Positions 18,932 to 27,459 of a stretch of 64,000 nt of DNA are shown here, piece after piece. Numbering within the stretch: the stretch's first letter is position 1; every line of letters starts with the position of its first letter. The position numbers and the translations under genes were made by a program. This stretch comes from Bacteroidia bacterium (lineage in GTDB: Bacteria; Bacteroidota; Bacteroidia; SpSt-205), in contig BPGW01000001.1 in assembly GCA_026003235.1 (NCBI GenBank), positions 280,224-344,223 of the forward strand. The letters are read 5' to 3'. The notes below the pieces were generated by a model. It was given only the letters and a program-made list of their open reading frames with translations, was not told the origin of the DNA and made no database searches.

Positions 18932-20074
18932 TCAAAGGTAGGTAACCTTGAGGAGGGCGCTCCAGATGCTTTGCACGCACGCTTCCCAGGAAAAGCGCTC
19001 TACGTGGGCTCGACCGAGGGCGGCGCGACGAGCCCGCTCTTCCGGGCTTAGGGTCAAGGCCTTGTACAGAGCTTGGGCGATGTCCGCTTCGTCGTACGGG
19101 TCTGCATAGAGAGCCGCTTCGCCGCCTACCTCAGGGAGCGAACTGACCCGACTTGTGACTACGGGCACACCACAGGCGAGCCCTTCTGCGACCGGGTACC
19201 CAAACCCCTCGTATAAGGAAGGGTACACCACCGCCGCCGCCGCTCCGTACACCTGCACCAGCTCCGAGTCCGGAATAGGCGGATGGAAAATTACTTCGTC
19301 TTTGTAGGGCAGCTGCCGATACAGGCGCAGGATTTGGCTTTGGCTTCTTCTCCACATAAAGCGGCCCACGCATAACAGCCGTAGGGGTTCCCGGTAGGTC
19401 TTGCGGAGCAAAGCGTAGGCCTTGAGCATACGGAGAGGGTTCTTACGGGGATGAAGGCTTCCCACATACAAGAGGTAAGGTAAGCCGCTGGTGTACCGCT
19501 GGCGTACGGCTTCGTGCTGGCTGGGGGGTAGAGGCTTAAAAAACGCCGTGTCGCAGCCGCTGTAGGCGCGTTGGATTCGGTCGGGGGAAACCTCCAGCAG
19601 CTCAATCAGGTCACGCTCTACCGAGGCACTGTTGGCCAGAAGGAGGGCAGCCCCTTTAGCGACCTGCCTCGCTGTGCGCAAGTAGTAAGCGTACCAAGAG
19701 CGCGGTACAAATTCTGGATGCCGCAGGAAGGCAATATCGTGGATGAAAGCCACCACAGGCACTCGTCGTAGCACGGTTGAGGAAGCCAAGCCGTAGGTGG
19801 CAAAAAGCACGTGGGGACGGTGCTTTCGGAGGTACCAAGGCACCGATAGGCGCCACCACACTTCGTACAGGGCCCAGTGGCGGGTCGGAGGGGGCAAAAT
19901 ATGAGAGATCTGATTGGGGCCGAAGTGGTACTGAGGCAGGGGTCGCCGGTCAAAGAGAAGGTCAAACCGCACCTCGGGATGCTGGTGCACAAGGCGGGAG
20001 GCCACTTCTCGGGTGAAGCGGCCCCACCCCTCCAGGTGAGGAAGCAGCATGCGGCTATCTAAGGCGACTCGCAC
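18932..20074 (-). CDS. glycosyltransferase family 4 (GT-B)
   Basis: A 380-residue cytoplasmic glycosyltransferase. It opens MRVALDSRMLLPHLEGWGRF, the usual glycine-rich acceptor loop region, and has the GT4 donor-site pattern YPSLYEGFGYPVAEGLACGVPVV (EX7E motif) near residue 285. LLYVGSLHPRKNPLRML marks the start of the C-terminal Rossmann domain. The likely role is assembly of a surface polysaccharide with the adjacent GT2, flippase and GT9; the sugar is unknown. It starts 20 bases inside the flippase gene. Confidence 0.88.
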   Translation of the reverse strand: MRVALDSRMLLPHLEGWGRFTREVASRLVHQHPEVRFDLLFDRRPLPQYHFGPNQISHILPPPTRHWALYEVWWRLSVPWYLRKHRPHVLFATYGLASSTVLRRVPVVAFIHDIAFLRHPEFVPRSWYAYYLRTARQVAKGAALLLANSASVERDLIELLEVSPDRIQRAYSGCDTAFFKPLPPSQHEAVRQRYTSGLPYLLYVGSLHPRKNPLRMLKAYALLRKTYREPLRLLCVGRFMWRRSQSQILRLYRQLPYKDEVIFHPPIPDSELVQVYGAAAAVVYPSLYEGFGYPVAEGLACGVPVVTSRVSSLPEVGGEAALYADPYDEADIAQALYKALTLSPEERARRAALGRAHVERFSWEACVQSIWSALLKVTYL

Positions 20075-21470
20075 GACGCCAAAGTTGGGGGATTTTCCAT
20101 AGCCCGCCCCAGCCTACGAAAGCCCCCCCTGCCAGGAGCGCTTTAGACGGCAGCCCCAGCCCAAGGTGGCTTAGACCCCACGCCGAGAGCCCATACGAGA
20201 GCGCAAACCCTGCAAGCCGACCTAAAAGCGTCCAGGGCACCGGTACCGGTCCGACCCGCTCCAGCAGCAGAATAAACCCCAGGCCATAGGTGGCGTAGCT
20301 TACCCCCAGGCTCAGGGCCGCGCCTACCCCTTGGTACAGGGGCAGCAGCACCAAGCTGCTCAGGCCATTCATAAGGCTGGCCCCGATCATGAGCCCAAAG
20401 GCCGCCCATTCGTGCCCCGTAGCCGTCAGGTAAGTGCTGTAGATGATGGAAAGGCCATTCAAGATAAGGGGGATAGCAAGCACCTGGAGGATGGTTTGCA
20501 TGTGGAGCTTTTCAGCAGGGGAACTGTGGGGGAAAAGAATCATGAAGGCTTCGGGGAGGGCCAGGAAGGCGCCTGCTACGGCGATGAGGGGCAAGGCAGC
20601 TACCAGATGGCCCCACAGGAGGGTGCGCCACAATTCGCTGGTTCGTCGTCGCCCCAGGAGCGCAAAACGCGCAAAGAAAACCGGCATCACAATCCAGAGG
20701 TACATCATAGCAGCCGAAAACCACCGGTAGGCTCCCCAGTACAGGCCGTTCTCGTAGGGGCCTATTAGCCGCTCTAATAGGATTTGGTTGATTCGCTCGT
20801 TGAAGGCGGTAGCGTAGGCCATCAGGGCGAAAGGCGTGATGCGGCGCAGCGTCTCCCACATTGCTAAGCGGTCAAAGTGCAGACTGGGCAGGCCGTACCT
20901 TCGGGCCATCCATGCGCCCGCTAACGCAGCCGAACCCACCCCGGCCGCAAACAAAATCTGTACATACCGGTCCCCGGCAAGCTGATTCCAAAAAAAGGCC
21001 AGTAGGATCAAGACCAGACCTTTTTCCAGGGCAGAGAGCAGGGCATCTATTTGAAAGCGTTGGTCTCCCTGGAAAAAAGCCCGGAAGTACTGGAGGTAGC
21101 TCAGGGCAAGCTGGTACCCTACCAGCAAGCCCAGCCAGCTGAAGCTATGCCCTCTGTAGCCCAAGAGATACCCTAAGAGGAGGAACCCTCCGCCAGCCAG
21201 GAAGGTCAGGAGCAGTTTGAGCGAGAGGGTGTTCTGGCTGAGGTGGGGGTAGTAGGCTCGGCTGCGAGCCATTTCTCGCGTCACGAGGGCATACAAGCCC
21301 CAGTCCGCAAGGGTAGCTGCCCATTGCCCTATGCCCAGGAGGGCGCCTATGAGGCCGTAGGCTTGGTGTCCAATGCGATCTTGAACAAGTGCGTCGGTAA
21401 CCAGCCAAACGGGCTTAGAGAGGAGGTTGGCCAGGAGGGTAGCTACGAGACCCTGCCTCAGGTCTCGCAT
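20055..21470 (-). CDS. oligosaccharide flippase (Wzx/MATE-like)
   Basis: A 471-residue membrane protein of the polysaccharide transporter family, with about 12-14 hydrophobic helices and few charges between them. Such proteins flip lipid-linked oligosaccharides across the inner membrane. It begins MRDLRQGLVATLLANLLSKP, and FNERINQILLERLIGPYENGLYWGAYRW near residue 220 is typical of Wzx-like proteins. Start ATG 21470 overlaps the GT2 end by 13 bases; an upstream in-frame ATG at 21542 lies deep inside that gene and is unlikely. Confidence 0.85.
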   Translation of the reverse strand: MRDLRQGLVATLLANLLSKPVWLVTDALVQDRIGHQAYGLIGALLGIGQWAATLADWGLYALVTREMARSRAYYPHLSQNTLSLKLLLTFLAGGGFLLLGYLLGYRGHSFSWLGLLVGYQLALSYLQYFRAFFQGDQRFQIDALLSALEKGLVLILLAFFWNQLAGDRYVQILFAAGVGSAALAGAWMARRYGLPSLHFDRLAMWETLRRITPFALMAYATAFNERINQILLERLIGPYENGLYWGAYRWFSAAMMYLWIVMPVFFARFALLGRRRTSELWRTLLWGHLVAALPLIAVAGAFLALPEAFMILFPHSSPAEKLHMQTILQVLAIPLILNGLSIIYSTYLTATGHEWAAFGLMIGASLMNGLSSLVLLPLYQGVGAALSLGVSYATYGLGFILLLERVGPVPVPWTLLGRLAGFALSYGLSAWGLSHLGLGLPSKALLAGGAFVGWGGLWKIPQLWRRASRLR

Positions 21471-22222
21471 GGCAAAAACGCATAGCCCCGGCGAAGCTGA
21501 GCTTCCGCCATAGCCCACAAGCTGGCCCCCACGCCTTGCCATCCAAAGTGTCTGTACAGAATCTGGGTTCGCTCGCGCAGGTAGCGGTGTAGCCTTTGCG
21601 CGGAGAGGCCCCCTGCCAAGTAGCGAATCAGCACGCGCCGGGTATCGTAGGTACGAGGGTGAGTAGCCAGCAGGCGAATCGTCCAGTCCAGGTCTGCAGC
21701 CAGCCGATAGTTTAGGTCAAACAAAGGGGCTTTTTCCCGCCGCACGATTAGAGCCTGGTGGCAGATAACCATCCCCGTTTGAAAGTGGGCGGCTCGCAGG
21801 GGCGGCTGAGGGTAAGGGCGATGGCGAGGCCGAAGCAGGAGCTGCCCCTGCCGGTCTACGTATCGGTGATCGCCGTACAGGACATCAGCTTCGGTCGGGG
21901 CCTGGGTAAAGACCTTCTCCAGGGTATCGGGTGCCCAGAAGGCATCCCCTGCGTTGAGGAAAATCACAAACTCGCCTTCCGCCAGCTGGAGGGCCTTATT
22001 CATGGCGTCATACAAGCCTCGGTCAGGCTCGCTGATCCAACGAACCCGACCTATTTTTTCTGCATACTCGCGAATCAAGGCTATAGTCCCATCCCGCGAA
22101 GCCCCGTCTACAAAGAGGTGTTCCCAATCGGTCCAGGTCTGGGCAGCGACGCTGCGCAGCGTGAGCGGAAGCGTCTCTTCGGCTTGGTAGGTTACCGTGA
22201 GAATGGAGAGCTTAGGACCCAT
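21458..22222 (-). CDS. glycosyltransferase family 2 (GT-A)
   Basis: A 254-residue enzyme with the GT-A opening LSILTVTYQAEETLPLTLRSVAAQTW, then LFVDGASRDGT and FLNAGDAFWAPDTL, where the usual DXD is replaced by an NAGD-type motif found in colanic-acid WcaE-like transferases. No membrane helix is present. It should add a sugar to a lipid-linked intermediate for the neighbouring flippase. The start is ATG 22222, 11 bases inside coaD; an in-frame extension to 22324 has a less convincing composition. Confidence 0.87.
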   Translation of the reverse strand: MGPKLSILTVTYQAEETLPLTLRSVAAQTWTDWEHLFVDGASRDGTIALIREYAEKIGRVRWISEPDRGLYDAMNKALQLAEGEFVIFLNAGDAFWAPDTLEKVFTQAPTEADVLYGDHRYVDRQGQLLLRPRHRPYPQPPLRAAHFQTGMVICHQALIVRREKAPLFDLNYRLAADLDWTIRLLATHPRTYDTRRVLIRYLAGGLSAQRLHRYLRERTQILYRHFGWQGVGASLWAMAEAQLRRGYAFLPCET

Positions 22223-22745
22223 ACGAGCCCGGATCAGCGGGGGGAAAGGCCGTAGACACAGGCCTGCCCCCAGGATACAGCGCATAAATATCCTGGATGA
22301 TATGGGGTGGCAAAAGCCCCTCAAGATGGCCGTGAAACCGTATCACCTCACGTACCAGGGTTGAGGAGACAAACGACGTCTCGGGACTGCTGAAAAGATA
22401 GAAGGTCTCAATGCCAGGGTCAAGGTATTTATTCAGCAGGTCAATGTTGCGTTCGTACTCGTAATCGGGGGCCGAACGGAGGCCGCGTAAGATGAACTGC
22501 GCTCCTACTTCTCGCGCAAACTGCACCGTTAGCCCTGTGTAGGGACGCACTTGCACACGGGGCTCCTCGCGGAAAGCTTCCGTTATCCATCGCAGGCGCT
22601 GGTCAGGGCTGAACATGGGCTGTTTGGTGGTGTTGAGGCCCAGGCCCACAATGATCTCATCAAAAAGCGCCAGCCCTCGGCGAATGATTTCAATATGCCC
22701 ATTGGTGATGGGGTCAAAGCTGCCGGGAAAAAGGGCCCGCTTCAC
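22212..22745 (-). CDS. coaD: phosphopantetheine adenylyltransferase
   Basis: CoaD catalyses the penultimate step of coenzyme A synthesis, turning 4'-phosphopantetheine and ATP into dephospho-CoA. The nucleotidyltransferase signature GSFDPITNGHIEII opens the protein, followed by LRGLRSAPDYEYE and the C-terminal ETSFVSSTLVREV motif (the ISSTxxR-type ATP-binding site). At 177 residues it is slightly longer than usual because of a proline-rich tail. It lies 11 bases after sprE and overlaps the GT2 gene, so it is probably cotranscribed with envelope genes. Confidence 0.95.
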   Translation of the reverse strand: MKRALFPGSFDPITNGHIEIIRRGLALFDEIIVGLGLNTTKQPMFSPDQRLRWITEAFREEPRVQVRPYTGLTVQFAREVGAQFILRGLRSAPDYEYERNIDLLNKYLDPGIETFYLFSSPETSFVSSTLVREVIRFHGHLEGLLPPHIIQDIYALYPGGRPVSTAFPPADPGSYGS

Positions 22746-22756
22746 GGAGGGCGAAG

Positions 22757-25405
22757 TTAGCGAAACTGCCCGCGGTTCTGCGCAAAGAAGGCTGCGTAGT
22801 CCTGCATCCGCTTCTGCGTGAAAGCCACGCGAAAGTTAGCCTGCGAAATAGGGAAAAAGTCTTGCGGGGACTTCACGCCGAGCTGGGCGTACCAGGGCTC
22901 GCTTTCTATGGCCTGGAGGTAGGCTTCCGCGCTCCGGTAGTCGGGAAACTGCGCAATGTAGGCCAAGTGGTGGGTGTTGTTGTAGAGAAAGACCACCAGG
23001 TTCAACCGCTGCTCCCCGAAAAGCCGTTCGTTTGAGCGGGCTAAGTACTGCTTGAGGGTTTCGGAGGGAATTTTATCTTTGGGCACCAGCAGCACGACGA
23101 GGATGGCTTCCCCTGGGCGGGTTTGCGCTGAAAACCCACTAAAGTTGGCTTCTCCAGAAGGCGAGGGCGAGCTGACCGAAGGGGAAGGGTTCCTCTCCGG
23201 TTGAGAGACGGGCTGCGCCTCGGCAATCAGTTCGGTCTGCCCTTTGTTTAGGCGGTCCAGGAGTTTTTTAGCCAGGGGCGCACACCCGCTTTGGGGGTGC
23301 TTATCCAGGATCGCTTGAAGCAGGGGTTTGGCTTTGTCTGGCTCCTTGAGGTGTACGTTGGCCGCGGCTATGAGGTAGAGGATGCCGGGTTCGGAGGGGG
23401 TGCCCTGCCATTTGTCTCGGGTAGCCTCGCCAAAAGCCACCACCGTCTCGTACTCCCCTTCCTGGTAACTGCGCAGGAGCGCATCATGGATGTCCAGCGT
23501 AGCGGTGGTGGGGGTGAAGGCTTTTCCGCCTGCGCTTAGGAGTCGGGCGTATTCCGATTCGGGGTACTTCTGGAGGAGTTCTTGCTTGTAGGTTTCGGCC
23601 TCAGGCGTGCCGCGGCTTAGCACATAGAGACCGTATAAGGCAGGCACCTGGGCTTCCGAGCGGTGGGGCAGCCGCTGGCGCAGCCACAGGTAAAGTCGCC
23701 GGGCCGAGTCCGGCCGCGCAAAAACTTCCGTGTACAACTGCGCCAGCCCTATCGCTGAAGCGATGAGGGTGTCTTCTACCGCGCGCTTCTGGGCTGCATT
23801 CTGCGGGATGGTGGCAAGGAGCTTCTTCTTGAGCTCCCCTACGCGCTTGGGCGTCAGCTGAGCCAGGTCTTCGGGCCATTCTACGGCCAGGGAGTCCTCG
23901 GTAGCAGGGCTCTTGGATGCTTCCGTACGGTTGGCCACAAGGAGGGCGGCTTTGTTGCGTCGCCGCCAGTGGTCTTCGTCGGGCCGGTCGCCCCACAGCC
24001 GTACGAACTCCTGCCGGCCTTGGGTGACTTGGATGGGGTTGTCAAAGTAAAATCCGCTTGCTCGTGCCCCTCCCATGCCAGGCTGCTGAAGGAACGGATT
24101 GGGTGGCGTGGCGGAAGGGGTACCTGCCGCTTCCTGGGCTTTTCGGGCTTTTTCGGTGGCCCGGCGGGTCACCTCCGCCTGAATGTAAGCTTCCAGCGCT
24201 CGCTCTCGCGCTTCGGGGCTCATCTCCGCCAGCAAAAGTAGGCTGTCGGATCGCTTGAGGTGCTCCTTCAGGAGCGCATACTCCTTGAAGCGAGCCTGTA
24301 GCGCTTTGATCTCGCTGGCACGAGGGTGCTTCTCCGGGATAAGGGTGGCGGCCGTATCGTAATGCTTCTGCGCCGCTTCCAGGTTCTCAAATTTGGAGAA
24401 GTACAGGTTCCCCGCTTCAAAGTGGGCCAAGGCTCGGGCGGACGATTGTCCGGCCGAACCCGCTTTTTGGTACGTTTTGAGGGCGGCTTCGTACTGGCCT
24501 TGCTCAGCGTAGAGCTGGCCTATGCGGTAGTAAATCTGGTCTCGGTAGTCTTCGTAGCGGGCGTTTTGGGCCATTTTTTCCAGGCGGCGCAGGAGCCGGG
24601 GGTCCCGTGCGCCTCGCACTAAACTAAGCTGGAATTGCGACTGAAAAGTAAGGGCGTTGTTGGCGTTGATGCGGAAGACCTTCTGGAAGGCTGCTTCCGC
24701 CAGGGCTGGCTGGTTCTGATGAAGGTAAAGCTGCCCCAGTAGGTAATACCCCCGGGCGCGCCGGAGCCGGGTGTCAAGTCGTTTGACGCTCCGCTCCAGG
24801 AACCGGATCGCTTCGGCCGGCTGGCCCTTCAGGACCAGCGTTTGAGCCAGCAGCGCATCAATGTGAGGTTTGTAGCGTTTGAGCTGTTTGGCCTCCAGCT
24901 CCAGCGCTTGCGTGAGCCGGGTCTCCGCCCGGTAAGGGTTCTCCTCCTGGAGGGCCGCATAGGCTTGCCACCAGTAAATTTTAGCTCGCAGGGGGGTGTT
25001 CGGAAAGGCGTTCAGCACATAAGAGAAGTTCATCTCGGCGTTAGGCAGGTTGTTGCGCAGCACCCAACACTGGCCTATCAGGGTTCGGCTGTCGTCTATG
25101 TACTTGCCGTTTTTGTGGCGAAAGATGATAACTTCACATTTTTTTGTTGCTTCTTCCAGGCGGGCGTACTGACTTCGGCAGATGGCGGGGTCAAGAAGGG
25201 GGTACACCAGGGCAAAGCCTTCGGAGGGATCGGGGGAAGCGGCTTCAATCGCTTGCTGGGCTAAGCGGAATCGCTGCTCGGCGTGGTAGTACCCATTGAA
25301 GTAGGAGACAAAGGTATGCCAGCCGCGCGCCAGGGCCGAATTCTTCTCTGAACTGCACCCGGCCCCCAGGAGGACCACACCTATTACCAGGCTTGCTCGA
25401 CCCAT
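22757..25405 (-). CDS. sprE: SprE/PorW-like type IX secretion lipoprotein (TPR)
   Basis: An 882-residue lipoprotein. The signal MGRASLVIGVVLLGAGC has a good lipobox with cysteine 17, followed by the typical WHTFVSYFNGYYHAEQRF region. TPR-like helical repeats run from about 60 to 380, then a charged linker, a second helical part, and a C-terminal domain (about 760-882) resembling the end of SprE. SprE/PorW is needed for gliding and secretion through the type IX system and connects to the outer-membrane ring. It is the first gene of the minus-strand operon, with a TACCTTTG box upstream. The assignment is from remembered family features. Confidence 0.75.
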   Translation of the reverse strand: MGRASLVIGVVLLGAGCSSEKNSALARGWHTFVSYFNGYYHAEQRFRLAQQAIEAASPDPSEGFALVYPLLDPAICRSQYARLEEATKKCEVIIFRHKNGKYIDDSRTLIGQCWVLRNNLPNAEMNFSYVLNAFPNTPLRAKIYWWQAYAALQEENPYRAETRLTQALELEAKQLKRYKPHIDALLAQTLVLKGQPAEAIRFLERSVKRLDTRLRRARGYYLLGQLYLHQNQPALAEAAFQKVFRINANNALTFQSQFQLSLVRGARDPRLLRRLEKMAQNARYEDYRDQIYYRIGQLYAEQGQYEAALKTYQKAGSAGQSSARALAHFEAGNLYFSKFENLEAAQKHYDTAATLIPEKHPRASEIKALQARFKEYALLKEHLKRSDSLLLLAEMSPEARERALEAYIQAEVTRRATEKARKAQEAAGTPSATPPNPFLQQPGMGGARASGFYFDNPIQVTQGRQEFVRLWGDRPDEDHWRRRNKAALLVANRTEASKSPATEDSLAVEWPEDLAQLTPKRVGELKKKLLATIPQNAAQKRAVEDTLIASAIGLAQLYTEVFARPDSARRLYLWLRQRLPHRSEAQVPALYGLYVLSRGTPEAETYKQELLQKYPESEYARLLSAGGKAFTPTTATLDIHDALLRSYQEGEYETVVAFGEATRDKWQGTPSEPGILYLIAAANVHLKEPDKAKPLLQAILDKHPQSGCAPLAKKLLDRLNKGQTELIAEAQPVSQPERNPSPSVSSPSPSGEANFSGFSAQTRPGEAILVVLLVPKDKIPSETLKQYLARSNERLFGEQRLNLVVFLYNNTHHLAYIAQFPDYRSAEAYLQAIESEPWYAQLGVKSPQDFFPISQANFRVAFTQKRMQDYAAFFAQNRGQFR

Positions 25406-25428
25406 CCAGCGAAAAAGCCGATTTTTCT

Positions 25429-25436
25429 CAAAGGTA
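25429..25436 (-). promoter_or_regulatory. -7 box before sprE (minus strand)
   Basis: CAAAGGTA on the plus strand reads TACCTTTG on the minus strand, 23 bases before the sprE ATG. It probably drives the eight-gene envelope operon. Confidence 0.55.
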
Positions 25437-25469
25437 GCATTTTCGGGCTAACCGGCGGCTTCTGTGTGG

Positions 25470-25477
25470 TACCTTTG
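25470..25477 (+). promoter_or_regulatory. -7 box before the M23 peptidase gene
   Basis: TACCTTTG ends four bases before GTG 25482. It decides the start and lies about 35 bases from the divergent sprE box. Confidence 0.6.
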
Positions 25478-25481
25478 TCCA

Positions 25482-26228
25482 GTGCGGGGGCTGCTGCGCT
25501 TTCTGGGCAAGGTCTTGGGGCGGCGATACCGCCTCCTTTGGCTGGAAGACCAAGGCACTTTTCGGAGGGAAGTGCGCTTGCCGGGCTGGGGGTGGCTTTT
25601 GGGGCTCGTCCTGCTGGGGGGTGCGGTATGGACGCTCTTTGCATACACGCCCTTGCGCTACACCATCCCCGGCTATCCCACCCGCCGCTTTCATCGGCTA
25701 TACCAGGCGCTGGTTGAACGGGTCGGCCAGCTTGAAGACAAACTTCGGCAGCACTTGGCCCAGGTGGAGGAGCTGCGCCAGATCCAGGAGACCCTGCAAC
25801 CCCATCCTACCTTAGCGAGCTTACCTTTGCTGCCTTCGCTGCAATCGGGTCCTTATGTGCTGCCGGTAGAAGGGCAGGTTTCACGGGGCTTCCAGCCGGC
25901 GCAGGGCCACTGGGGCATAGACATCACCTGCGAGGCCGGCGAAACCGTCTTAGCCATGGCCGAAGGCACAGTCATCCTGGCCGAATACTCCTATGAGACC
26001 GGGTATGTGCTGGCCATCCAACATCCGAATGGGCTGGTCTCGTTTTACAAGCACAATAGCCGGCTCCTGCGGCAGCTGGGCGAACGGGTTCAGGCGGGCG
26101 ATGTGGTGGCGCTGGCGGGAGGATTAGGGGTCTACTCGTCAGGGCCCCACTTGCACATTGAGACCTGGTTGGGGGGGCAGCCCATCGATCCGCTTCAGCT
26201 CCTCAACTACCCTCGTAGGCCTTCATAG
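25482..26228 (+). CDS. M23 family metallopeptidase (LytM domain)
   Basis: A 248-residue peptidoglycan hydrolase or hydrolase-like activator. It has a cytoplasmic N-terminus, one membrane helix (WGWLLGLVLLGGAVWTLFAY, about 34-53), a coiled coil (about 75-115), and a C-terminal M23 domain. The zinc-site residues look complete: HWGIDI (H and D) and GPHLHIE (HxH). It would face the periplasm. The start is GTG 25482, directly after the promoter box; other in-frame upstream codons would lie before the box. Confidence 0.85.
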   Translation: MRGLLRFLGKVLGRRYRLLWLEDQGTFRREVRLPGWGWLLGLVLLGGAVWTLFAYTPLRYTIPGYPTRRFHRLYQALVERVGQLEDKLRQHLAQVEELRQIQETLQPHPTLASLPLLPSLQSGPYVLPVEGQVSRGFQPAQGHWGIDITCEAGETVLAMAEGTVILAEYSYETGYVLAIQHPNGLVSFYKHNSRLLRQLGERVQAGDVVALAGGLGVYSSGPHLHIETWLGGQPIDPLQLLNYPRRPS

Positions 26229-26253
26229 AGGTGAGGGTTTGGAGAGAAAATCC

Positions 26254-26261
26254 TACTTTTG
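26254..26261 (+). promoter_or_regulatory. -7 box before tRNA-Cys
   Basis: TACTTTTG ends eight bases before the mature 5' end of the tRNA, the right distance for a transcript starting at or just before the tRNA. It supports the TAnnTTTG motif as the general promoter. Confidence 0.65.
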
Positions 26262-26269
26262 CCTGGAGC

Positions 26270-26340
26270 GGCGACGTGGCCGAGCGGTTAGGCACGGGTC
26301 TGCAAAACCCTTTACGGGAGTTCGAATCTCCCCGTCGCCT
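26270..26340 (+). tRNA. tRNA-Cys (anticodon GCA)
   Basis: 71 nucleotides fold as a cloverleaf. The acceptor arms GGCGACG (26270-26276) and CGTCGCC (26333-26339) pair perfectly, with discriminator T at 26340 as expected for cysteine. The D arm is GCC/GGC, the anticodon loop CTGCAAA reads GCA, and the T arm is GGGAG-TTCGAAT-CTCCC. CCA is not encoded. It is followed after 23 bases by the first 75-bp direct repeat of the insert. Confidence 0.95.
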
Positions 26341-26363
26341 CTACACCGAAGCCAAGCTCAACT

Positions 26364-26438
26364 GAAGAGCTTCTGAAGCTGGAGAGCCAGGTTAAGGTCA
26401 CCCTGAATGCGCACTTTGCCGCTGAGGAAAGCCTGCAT
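26364..26438 (-). repeat. 75-bp direct repeat, copy A (relic of an SCP2-type 3' end)
   Basis: Matches copy B (27469-27543) at 73 of 75 positions in the same orientation. On the minus strand it reads MQAFLSGKVRIQGDL...LQKLFS and a TGA stop, so it is the last codons of an SCP2 domain. Beyond 26438 the copies diverge abruptly, although the minus frame stays open for some 20 more codons. Confidence 0.9.
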
Positions 26439-26615
26439 TTTTGTTGTCAGGGGCAAAGTCTGAACTTGCAGATTGGAAACCTTACCGGAGATTACTAAGG
26501 GAGCAGGTTAGATTTAGGCAAAGAAAAACCCCTCCTTGGGTATGTTAACCCCTTATCGTGCACGCAGGCAAGAACACCGCCTTCAGAAAAATTTCTATGG
26601 AAAGCAAAAGGGAGC

Positions 26616-27317
26616 TTACTCGCCACTCGCCGGGTTAGGTTGTTCACTGCTAGAACGCTTTCTCCTCGTCCGCTCTTCACAAGGGTTAGATACCCAGGTT
26701 TTTATTCTATTTCTTGGAATACGAAGAACCGCGCCTGAAATACTAACATCCATCTTAGAACTACGCTTGGTTCCCGTTTTGGCCAGCGTTACCGTTATAG
26801 AGAGGCTAGTCTTGAGATTTTCTAATAGAATGGAGCATATTTGCCTGAGGTCGTTAGAACATAAAAGAACAAAGCCGCTATCCTTCTTATTAGTACTATT
26901 TCCGCAAACTAGCACAAGCATTGGCTGTGGTCTTTCGGTTCCCTGGCTTACTTTATTGATGATTTCCTTTATCAGATCCCTTGCTTTTTTTACTTCTTCT
27001 TGTAGATCTTCAGGGATGTCTTTTTCATCACATAGGCCGGATTCACTCAATAGCGCATACAAGAAGAGAATCTCTTTAGAAGATAAAGTAAAACCCCAAC
27101 TTGTAGAACTTGGGGAACTTGGCTTATTGGGCTCTGTTCTATACTTTATCATTATCAGGAAGTCTGGTCCCTTGTTTAGAGCAACTGAATATACAGTACC
27201 AACCTCAGGGAGCTCACCCACCAGGAACTGCCATCTACCTGGATTGCTTGAGAAGAGCTTTGCAAAGAAGGCGCCATGGTATAGCTCGTGCGACTGTATA
27301 TGTACTTGAATGGTCAT
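26616..27317 (-). CDS. orphan protein of the insert, unidentified, 233 residues
   Basis: The frame begins at ATG 27317 (MTIQVHIQSHELYHGAFFAKLF), four bases after a TATCTTTG box; an upstream in-frame ATG at 27416 lies before that box and is unlikely. The protein is rich in serine, lysine and leucine. It has a helical central part (EILFLYALLSESGL, DLQEEVKKARDLIKEIINKV), a beta-rich part (PMLVLVCGN, FVLLCSNDL), and a basic C-terminal tail (EERTRRKRSSS). No signal peptide or transmembrane helix is evident. I recognise no family. Base composition differs from all neighbours, suggesting transfer. Confidence 0.6.
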   Translation of the reverse strand: MTIQVHIQSHELYHGAFFAKLFSSNPGRWQFLVGELPEVGTVYSVALNKGPDFLIMIKYRTEPNKPSSPSSTSWGFTLSSKEILFLYALLSESGLCDEKDIPEDLQEEVKKARDLIKEIINKVSQGTERPQPMLVLVCGNSTNKKDSGFVLLCSNDLRQICSILLENLKTSLSITVTLAKTGTKRSSKMDVSISGAVLRIPRNRIKTWVSNPCEERTRRKRSSSEQPNPASGE

Positions 27318-27321
27318 GGAG

Positions 27322-27329
27322 CAAAGATA
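27322..27329 (-). promoter_or_regulatory. -7 box before the orphan ORF (minus strand)
   Basis: CAAAGATA on the plus strand reads TATCTTTG, four bases before the ATG at 27317. The insert thus carries a promoter of the host type. Confidence 0.6.
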
Positions 27330-27459
27330 CGAACTTTTCGGCTTATGCGGTGCTCTGGGTGGGGAATATTTGTGGAAAAGCGCCTGGGTTCTGCTCTTAG
27401 GTGGCCGTGCACCCACCCTTCAAGCTAAAGCGCTGAGAAAGCAGACCATCCCAAAAGGG

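Noticed and set aside
26439-26615. Extra small gene or terminator between copy A and the orphan ORF
   Set aside because: Short open stretches exist on both strands but none has a start with a promoter box, and the hairpin candidates are weak.
26616-27317. The orphan ORF as a toxin-antitoxin or known defence gene
   Set aside because: No motif of a known toxin, nuclease or NTPase is visible and there is no partner gene, so a function would be invented.
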